The notes below the pieces were generated by a model, which had not been told where the DNA came from, ran no database searches, and saw only the letters and a program-made list of their open reading frames with translations. From positions 1 to 11,312 of the forward strand of contig MGXW01000119.1 in NCBI GenBank assembly GCA_001801495.1: DNA of 11,312 nt. The letters are read 5' to 3'. Positions 6,575 to 11,312 of this stretch are shown piece by piece. Each line of letters begins with the position of its first letter. Within the stretch, counting starts at the first letter, position 1. Both the position numbers and the translations under genes were made by a program. The DNA is from Gammaproteobacteria bacterium RIFCSPHIGHO2_12_FULL_37_34 (GTDB lineage Bacteria > Pseudomonadota > Gammaproteobacteria > DSM-16500).

Positions 6575-6749
6575 GCAATAAGGAGCTGTTCACTTCATTT
6601 TTGACTCTCGATAACTCTATACACGAGGGGTGTCGCGGAAGGAGGGCTCCCACCGCGCGCAGGTACGAGCACGGTGGGATACCTGCAGCGACGAACCCCG
6701 AGTAATACAACCTTTGAAGTCAAAAATGAAGTGAACAGCTCCTTATTGC
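6575..6749. repeat. Foldback element 2: perfect 32-bp inverted repeat around a GC-rich core
   Basis: The arms at 6575-6606 (starting GCAATAAGGAGCTGTTCACT) and 6718-6749 are perfect reverse complements over 32 bp. The 111-nt centre is strikingly GC-rich: 56 of 80 bases at 6621-6700 are G or C, against an AT-rich background. The centre itself contains several complementary segments. The element begins five bases after the gshB stop and lies upstream of dprA. It shares no obvious sequence with foldback element 1. Small open frames cross it on both strands but look accidental. No transposase or clear target duplication is seen. The foreign composition and paired ends fit a non-autonomous mobile element; a structured RNA 3' end is the alternative. 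Confidence 0.88.
6624..6700 (+). other. Possible structured RNA core of foldback element 2
   Basis: Several perfect complementary pairs occur: CCCACCG (6649-6655) with CGGTGGG (6672-6678); GCAGGTA (6659-6665) with TACCTGC (6680-6686); CGCGG (6634-6638) with CCGCG (6653-6657); GTCGC (6632-6636) with GCGAC (6688-6692); GGGG (6627-6630) with CCCC (6696-6699). The first two pairs interleave as in a pseudoknot, while others give alternative nested hairpins. The direction of any transcript is unknown, although readthrough from gshB would be on the plus strand. No known RNA family is recognised. Confidence 0.4.
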
Positions 6750-6759
6750 ATAAGATGAA

Positions 6760-6768
6760 TGATATAGT
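6760..6768 (+). promoter_or_regulatory. Possible extended -10 promoter for dprA
   Basis: TGATATAGT matches the extended -10 form TGnTATAAT with one change. No good -35 box lies 16-18 bases upstream, where the right arm of foldback element 2 ends. A start near 6775 would give a leader of about 29 nt before the dprA ATG. Confidence 0.3.
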
Positions 6769-6803
6769 TCGAAATAACCCCCAATTCTCAAAACGGATAT
6801 CCC

Positions 6804-7904
6804 ATGAATCACCATTTACCCTATTGGTTAGCGCTACATCATTTACCAATGAGTCGACGTAAGATGCTATGTTTGTTAGAACATTTTTCTACGCCTGAAC
6901 AATTATTTCGTGCACACAAGGAAGAATTATTGTTGATTGGAGCATCCATGGCAGAAATACAAGCTATACAATGCCCAAATTGGAAAGTTATCGAAACAGA
7001 GTTAGCATGGGCAAACAAACCATATCATGCTATTTTATCTTTGCAAGATGACAGCTATCCTCCATTATTAAAGCAAACAGCCGATCCTCCTTTCATTTTA
7101 TATGTCAAAGGCGATCAAACAGTACTTTCACGAAAACAATTAGCCATGGTTGGCTCGCGTAAAGCAAGCCCTACTGGTATAAAAAATGCAGAACAATTTG
7201 CTTATCATTTATCGTTGGCGGGGTTAGTGATTACCAGTGGTTTTGCTTTAGGTATTGATACGGCTAGTCATCGAGGCGCTCTTGCTGCAAAAAGGGTAAC
7301 AATAGGTGTGTTTGGTACAGGCTTAAACCATATTTATCCTGCAATTAATCGAAAATTAGTACAGGAGGTATTAGATCATCAAGGTGCTCTTCTTTCAGAG
7401 TTCCCACTGGATGCACCACCCAAAGCAATTCATTTTCCTTTACGAAATCGCATTATTGCAGGACTCAGTTTGGGTGTATTAGTGGTCGAAGCAGCGAGAA
7501 AAAGTGGATCTTTAATTACAGCTCATCATGCATTGGAATATGGTAGGGAAGTTTTTGCAATTCCAGGGTCGATTCATCATTTAACTAGTAGAGGTTGTCA
7601 TTATCTGATTAAACAAGGTGCAAAATTAGTGGAATGTATGGAGGATATTCTTGAAGAATTAAATGGTTTTAAGGGTGTATTACAATCAAAAAATAAGCAA
7701 CCTCCAATAGATCAAAGTTTACCTATGGATTTCTCGAAGCAAGAAAAGGATTTATTTGAACAAATAGGGTATGAAATAATACCAATAGATATGATAATAT
7801 TGCGCACTGGATTGACTAGAAGCGAAGTTTCCTCCATTCTTTTATCGTTGGAGTTGCGAGGTTATATCCAAACTGTCTCAGGTGGTTATGTTCGTATCGA
7901 TTAA
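6804..7904 (+). CDS. dprA: DNA-processing protein DprA
   Basis: DprA binds incoming single-stranded DNA during natural transformation and loads RecA onto it; many non-competent bacteria also keep it. The 366-residue protein has an N-terminal helical (SAM-like) region to about residue 65 and the extended Rossmann domain at about 75-285. Its markers are LAMVGSRKASPTG at 113-125, SGFALGIDTASH at 145-156, VFGTGLNHIYP at 169-179, FPLRNRIIAGLS at 211-222 and KSGSLITAHHALEYGREV at 233-250. A C-terminal winged-helix (DML1-like) domain spans about 315-364. The ATG at 6804 has GGA six bases upstream. It is followed after 17 nt by smg, as in many gammaproteobacteria. Length and motifs are complete, so the protein looks functional. 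Confidence 0.96.
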   Translation: MNHHLPYWLALHHLPMSRRKMLCLLEHFSTPEQLFRAHKEELLLIGASMAEIQAIQCPNWKVIETELAWANKPYHAILSLQDDSYPPLLKQTADPPFILYVKGDQTVLSRKQLAMVGSRKASPTGIKNAEQFAYHLSLAGLVITSGFALGIDTASHRGALAAKRVTIGVFGTGLNHIYPAINRKLVQEVLDHQGALLSEFPLDAPPKAIHFPLRNRIIAGLSLGVLVVEAARKSGSLITAHHALEYGREVFAIPGSIHHLTSRGCHYLIKQGAKLVECMEDILEELNGFKGVLQSKNKQPPIDQSLPMDFSKQEKDLFEQIGYEIIPIDMIILRTGLTRSEVSSILLSLELRGYIQTVSGGYVRID

Positions 7905-7921
7905 TTGAATAGGAAGATTGA

Positions 7922-8389
7922 ATGTTCGAAGTTTTAATGTATCTATTTGAAAATTACATGGATGGTAGTGTTGCATTAAATGCTGATCAAGATACCATCG
8001 TAAATGAATTAGAACTTGCTGGTTTTCACCGTAGTGAAATTGGCAGAGCGTTAGATTGGTTGGATGGATTAAATAAAGTGCAGGAAACAGTCCAGGCTGC
8101 TCCTTTATTTACTCCTCATGCTATACGTCATTATTCATTTGAAGAAAGCGAGCGTTTAGGTATTCAAGGTAGAGGTTTTTTACTTTATCTCGAGCAAATA
8201 AGCATCTTAGATCCTATGACACGTGAAATAGTTATTGATCGCATTACAGCTTTAGATCCTCGTGAAATAGACTTAGGGCGTATTAAATGGGTAGTTTTAA
8301 TAGCTTTATTTAATCAACCAGATAAAAAATCGGCACTTTCTTTGTTACAGGACATGATTTTATCAGATGCTTTTGACGTCCTTCATTAA
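7922..8389 (+). CDS. smg: Smg protein (DUF494 family)
   Basis: This 155-residue protein belongs to the Smg/DUF494 family, recognised from the N-terminal MFEVLMYLFENYMDG, the acidic ELELAGFHRSEIGRALDWLD segment near 36-55, the RHYSFEESERLGIQGRGFLLYL block near 64-85 and the LDPMTREIVIDRI segment near 92-104. Its molecular function is not established. Genes of this family commonly lie between dprA and topA, as here. The ribosome site AGGAAG (7911-7916) is well placed before the ATG, and the gap to dprA is 17 nt, so cotranscription with dprA is likely. It is soluble, with no signal peptide or membrane segment. Confidence 0.93.
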   Translation: MFEVLMYLFENYMDGSVALNADQDTIVNELELAGFHRSEIGRALDWLDGLNKVQETVQAAPLFTPHAIRHYSFEESERLGIQGRGFLLYLEQISILDPMTREIVIDRITALDPREIDLGRIKWVVLIALFNQPDKKSALSLLQDMILSDAFDVLH

Positions 8390-8458
8390 TAATCTAATCC
8401 TCTTATCTAAAATTTACGCTATAGTCTTTGTAATAGAGATTGCTTGTGAGGAATTTAG

Positions 8459-10759
8459 ATGACTCATAACTTAGTGATTGTTGAATCGCCAGCAAAGGCA
8501 AAAACCATTAAAAAATATTTGGGAGCTGGTTTTGAGATCATGGCATCGTACGGCCATGTTCGTGATTTACTTCCAAAAGAAGGTGCGGTGGATCCAGAAG
8601 ATCACTTTGCTATGCATTATGAATTAATAGAAAAAAATGAAAAACACGTTGCTGCTATTATCAGTGCGATGAAAAAATCGGATGCTTTATATCTTGCAAC
8701 CGATCCAGACCGTGAGGGGGAGGCGATTTCATGGCATGTCTATACCATTTTAAAAGATAAAAAAGCATTAGGTAAAAAGCCGGTGCATAGAATTGTTTTT
8801 AATGAAATTACGAAATCGGCTATCCAAGCAGCTGTTAAAAATCCGCGCGACATTTCTATGGAATTAGTTAATGCACAGCAAGCGCGGCGCGCCTTAGATT
8901 ATCTGGTTGGATTTAATTTATCACCCTTGTTGTGGAAAAAAATTCGCTACGGACTTTCTGCTGGTCGCGTACAAAGTCCGGCGTTACGTATGATTGTTGA
9001 GCGCGAAGAAGAAATAGAAAAGTTTGTTACTCAAGAATATTGGAATCTCGAAGCTATAGCGGCAGCAAAAGGCAAAACATTTACAGCCAAATTGGTTGTT
9101 TATGAAGGAACCAAATTAGAACAATTTTCTATTACCAGTGCTTCTCAAGCTGAAGCAGCAAAAACACGTGTACTAAAAGATGCGAAAGGTAAACTGCGTG
9201 TTTCGCAAGTGGAAAAGAAGCAACGAAAACGACATCCTGCTATGCCATTTATTACTTCTACTTTACAACAAGAAGCAGCACGCAAACTTGGTTTTACTGT
9301 GCAACGTACGATGCGTATTGCTCAGCAGCTCTACGAAGGAATAGAGTTAGATTCAGATTCAGTGGGTTTGATTACATATATGCGTACAGATTCTGTCAAT
9401 GTTGCTGAAGAGGCAATCAATGAATTGCGAGATTTAATTGCCAAACGTTATGGCAAAGAAAATGTACCCGATGAACCGCGTCTGTATCGTACCAAGGCAA
9501 AAAATGCTCAAGAAGCTCATGAAGCTATACGTCCCACCTCATCTGTGCGCACGCCAGAATCATTGAAATCATTTTTATCGCCGGAGCAATTTAAGCTATA
9601 CGATTTGATTTGGAAGCGTACAGTAGCATCACAAATGATTTCTGCAACGATTGATACGATGACAATTGATTTAATGGTAGATAAAGGTCATCAGTTTCGA
9701 GCTACAGGATCGATTGTCGTTGATCCTGGTTATATGCGTGTGTACCAAGAAGGATCAGATGACCAAACATCTGAAGAATTAGGCAATGATTATTTGTTAC
9801 CTGATTTAAAAGAAAATGATACAGTTGATTTAAATGAAATTACCTGTCATCAACATTTTACTGAGCCTCCGCCACGTTATTCAGAAGCAACTTTAATTAA
9901 AGTGTTAGAAGAGCACGGCATTGGTCGTCCTTCAACATATGCTGCTATTGTGTCGACTCTACAAACCAGAGAGTATGTTTTACTTGAAAATAAACGGTTT
10001 CATCCTACGGATGTTGGCCGTGTTGTGAATCGTTTTCTCACACAATATTTTACAAAATATGTTGATTATGATTTTACTGCAAAACTAGAAGATGAATTGG
10101 ATGATATTTCACGTGGTGAAAAAGAATGGGTTCCCTTACTAGAAGCTTTTTGGGATCCATTCAAAGATCAAGTGGATACTATTAACGATACCGTCAAAAA
10201 GAAAGACGTTACCCAAGAGAAGCTTAATGAAAAATGTCCTGAATGTGGTAAACCCCTTTCTATTCGCTTAGGTAAAAGGGACCGATTTATCGGCTGCACT
10301 GGTTATCCAGATTGTACTTATACACGAGCAATTGTTGAAAAAGCAGAAGATGCTTCACAAGATGCTGAGCTCGTAGAGGGACGACAATGTCCGAATTGTG
10401 GAGGCGCGCTAAAAATCAAGCATGGTCGATATGGCAAATTTATTGGATGTAGTCATTATCCAAAATGTAAATTTATTGAGTCTTTGAATAAACCAATGGA
10501 TACCGGTGTGGAATGTCCTGAATGCCGCCAAGGGAAAATGGTCAAGCGTCGCTCGCGTCGTGGTCGAATATTTTTTTCTTGTTCACGTTATCCAGATTGT
10601 AAATATGCGGTTTGGAATGAGCCCATTGCTCAAAGTTGTCCAACATGTGCTTGGCCAATGTTAACCATCAAAATCACCAAAAAACGTGGCAAAGAACTAG
10701 TATGTCCGCGACAAACGTGTGGGTATGCTGAGCAAATCGTCGAAACTGAAACAAAATAA
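8459..10759 (+). CDS. topA: DNA topoisomerase I
   Basis: This type IA topoisomerase relaxes negative supercoils through a transient 5'-phosphotyrosine bond. The 766-residue protein starts with the Toprim domain: E9 in LVIVESPAKAKTIKKYLG and the metal triad D82, D84, E86 in DPDREGEAISWH. The active-site tyrosine is Y307 with R309 in GLITYMRTDS, and HGIGRPSTYA (486-495) is also conserved. The C-terminus holds four Cys4 zinc-ribbon modules: C593/C596/C613/C619, C644/C647/C664/C670, C686/C689/C708/C714 and C727/C730/C749/C754. E. coli TopA is about 100 residues longer, with more C-terminal modules and a longer Toprim region. The ribosome site AGGA (8449-8452) is six bases from the ATG. It lies 69 nt after smg; no convincing separate promoter was found in that gap. 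Confidence 0.98.
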   Translation: MTHNLVIVESPAKAKTIKKYLGAGFEIMASYGHVRDLLPKEGAVDPEDHFAMHYELIEKNEKHVAAIISAMKKSDALYLATDPDREGEAISWHVYTILKDKKALGKKPVHRIVFNEITKSAIQAAVKNPRDISMELVNAQQARRALDYLVGFNLSPLLWKKIRYGLSAGRVQSPALRMIVEREEEIEKFVTQEYWNLEAIAAAKGKTFTAKLVVYEGTKLEQFSITSASQAEAAKTRVLKDAKGKLRVSQVEKKQRKRHPAMPFITSTLQQEAARKLGFTVQRTMRIAQQLYEGIELDSDSVGLITYMRTDSVNVAEEAINELRDLIAKRYGKENVPDEPRLYRTKAKNAQEAHEAIRPTSSVRTPESLKSFLSPEQFKLYDLIWKRTVASQMISATIDTMTIDLMVDKGHQFRATGSIVVDPGYMRVYQEGSDDQTSEELGNDYLLPDLKENDTVDLNEITCHQHFTEPPPRYSEATLIKVLEEHGIGRPSTYAAIVSTLQTREYVLLENKRFHPTDVGRVVNRFLTQYFTKYVDYDFTAKLEDELDDISRGEKEWVPLLEAFWDPFKDQVDTINDTVKKKDVTQEKLNEKCPECGKPLSIRLGKRDRFIGCTGYPDCTYTRAIVEKAEDASQDAELVEGRQCPNCGGALKIKHGRYGKFIGCSHYPKCKFIESLNKPMDTGVECPECRQGKMVKRRSRRGRIFFSCSRYPDCKYAVWNEPIAQSCPTCAWPMLTIKITKKRGKELVCPRQTCGYAEQIVETETK

Positions 10760-10772
10760 TAAGTGAATTCGA

Positions 10773-10801
10773 TTGCAATATTCTTTCTAATAAAATATAT
10801 T
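10773..10801 (+). promoter_or_regulatory. Sigma-70-type promoter for the exported protein gene
   Basis: TTGCAA (10773-10778), a 17-nt spacer and TATATT (10796-10801) form a good promoter in the 71-nt gap after topA. The start would be near 10808, with GGAG (10820-10823) seven bases before the ATG at 10831. The last gene is thus probably transcribed independently of topA. Confidence 0.55.
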
Positions 10802-10830
10802 TCGTGTTGTTTATATAACGGAGATTTATC

Positions 10831-11292
10831 ATGATAAGAAAAAAAATAGTAAGCGAGTTCATTAAATTATCAGCTTTAATGGTTGCAACACTCTCAACAG
10901 CATATGCCACAGCAAATAATTTTAATTGTCCTTCATCAGCTGAAATCCAATCAACTGATTTCACTGCTCCTTCTATTTGGGTTGCGCCACCAGTTGCGCA
11001 TTCTGCCCCAGGTGTGGTTGGAGTAGGGTTGGGTGGTAAAGAAGCAAAAGAGTTAATTGGTACGGAAGTGGCTATGGTTAATCATAAACCAGGATGGGTA
11101 TGTGTTTATAGGTCGCAAGGTGGTTTATCGGTTCTTGAGTATCAATATAAAATTAAACAAGTCGTCGAGTCGCATCCATTTTTAAGAAAATATTTAGTTA
11201 AAACAAATAAAATAGTTGAACGTGGTGAACCTTATTTAAAAAAATATTTACAACATCCTGCTATTGGGTTTGTAGGTTATCAGAAAGGTTAA
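10831..11292 (+). CDS. Exported small protein of unknown function
   Basis: I do not recognise a named function for this 153-residue protein. It begins with a basic stretch (MIRKKIVSEFIK) and a hydrophobic segment to about residue 24, then AYATA-NN, a likely signal-peptidase I site near residue 28. The mature part is about 125 residues with only two cysteines: C33 in NNFNCPSSAEI, right after the cleavage site, and C91 in PGWVCVYRSQGG; they could form a disulfide. A glycine-rich stretch (GVVGVGLGGKEAKELIG) lies at 61-77. The C-terminal third is basic and helical, with PFLRKYL (116-122) and PYLKKYL (134-140) as an apparent 18-residue repeat. The NCPS start of the mature chain resembles small periplasmic proteins frequent in Legionellales, such as DUF3757-like ones, but this is a guess. 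GGAG lies seven bases before the ATG, and an eight-A tract lies at 10839-10846. Confidence 0.8.
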   Translation: MIRKKIVSEFIKLSALMVATLSTAYATANNFNCPSSAEIQSTDFTAPSIWVAPPVAHSAPGVVGVGLGGKEAKELIGTEVAMVNHKPGWVCVYRSQGGLSVLEYQYKIKQVVESHPFLRKYLVKTNKIVERGEPYLKKYLQHPAIGFVGYQKG

Positions 11293-11312
11293 ATTTGGTT
11301 ATGATGGGCACT

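Noticed and set aside
6595..6862. Small open frames across foldback element 2 (minus 6595-6849 and plus 6674-6862)
   Set aside because: They consist largely of inverted-repeat arms and the GC-rich core, run into dprA or its upstream region, and resemble no protein family. They have no convincing ribosome site.
8390..8458. Promoter for topA using TATAGT at 8420-8425
   Set aside because: No acceptable -35 box lies 16-18 bases upstream and there is no extended -10 TG. Readthrough from smg is as likely.
10760..10830. Intrinsic terminator after topA
   Set aside because: No GC-rich hairpin followed by a T-run is visible in this AT-rich gap.
10674..10964. Minus-strand frame spanning the topA end and the start of the last gene
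   Set aside because: It runs antisense through two supported genes and a good promoter; its translation shows no recognisable features.

Overview
This 11.3 kb window is AT-rich chromosomal DNA from a gammaproteobacterium. Gene content and the look of the proteins fit the order Legionellales (Legionella, Coxiella, Aquicella or Berkiella relatives). The supporting points are the dprA-smg-topA order, the proteobacterial PF08886-type glutamate-cysteine ligase next to gshB, a GspC-like secretion protein and a Sel1-repeat lipoprotein. Genus-level placement is inference; no rRNA or other marker was available.

Layout. (1) 1-780, minus strand: a short GspC-like inner-membrane protein overlaps by ATGA a Sel1-repeat lipoprotein that runs off the left edge. 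(2) 781-864: a compact divergent promoter region in which two good sigma-70-type promoters overlap physically. (3) 865-1326, plus strand: a small membrane protein with a bacterial PH (DUF304/bPH_2) domain. (4) 1329-1491: a foldback element with perfect 53-bp inverted arms. (5) 1518-6569: a tightly packed plus-strand unit, hemE-dsbD-gshA-gshB, with two overlapping junctions and one 3-nt gap. (6) 6575-6749: a second, unrelated foldback element with perfect 32-bp arms and a very GC-rich, RNA-like core. (7) 6804-10759: dprA, smg, topA. (8) 10831-11292: an exported small protein of unknown function with its own promoter.

How the genes work together. The central operon joins heme synthesis (uroporphyrinogen decarboxylase) with export of reducing power to the periplasm (DsbD) and both steps of glutathione synthesis. 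A common theme is thiol redox and cytochrome c maturation; this is inferred from linkage. The dprA-smg-topA block is a conserved housekeeping cluster concerned with incoming single-stranded DNA and DNA topology.

The most unusual parts are the two foldback elements. Each starts within 6 nt of a stop codon, and together they bracket the hemE-gshB operon. They share no visible sequence with each other. They could be non-autonomous mobile elements (MITE-like), structured transcript ends, or both. Apart from these, the window is ordinary core genome, and I see no CRISPR array, transposase, prophage gene, tRNA or rRNA.
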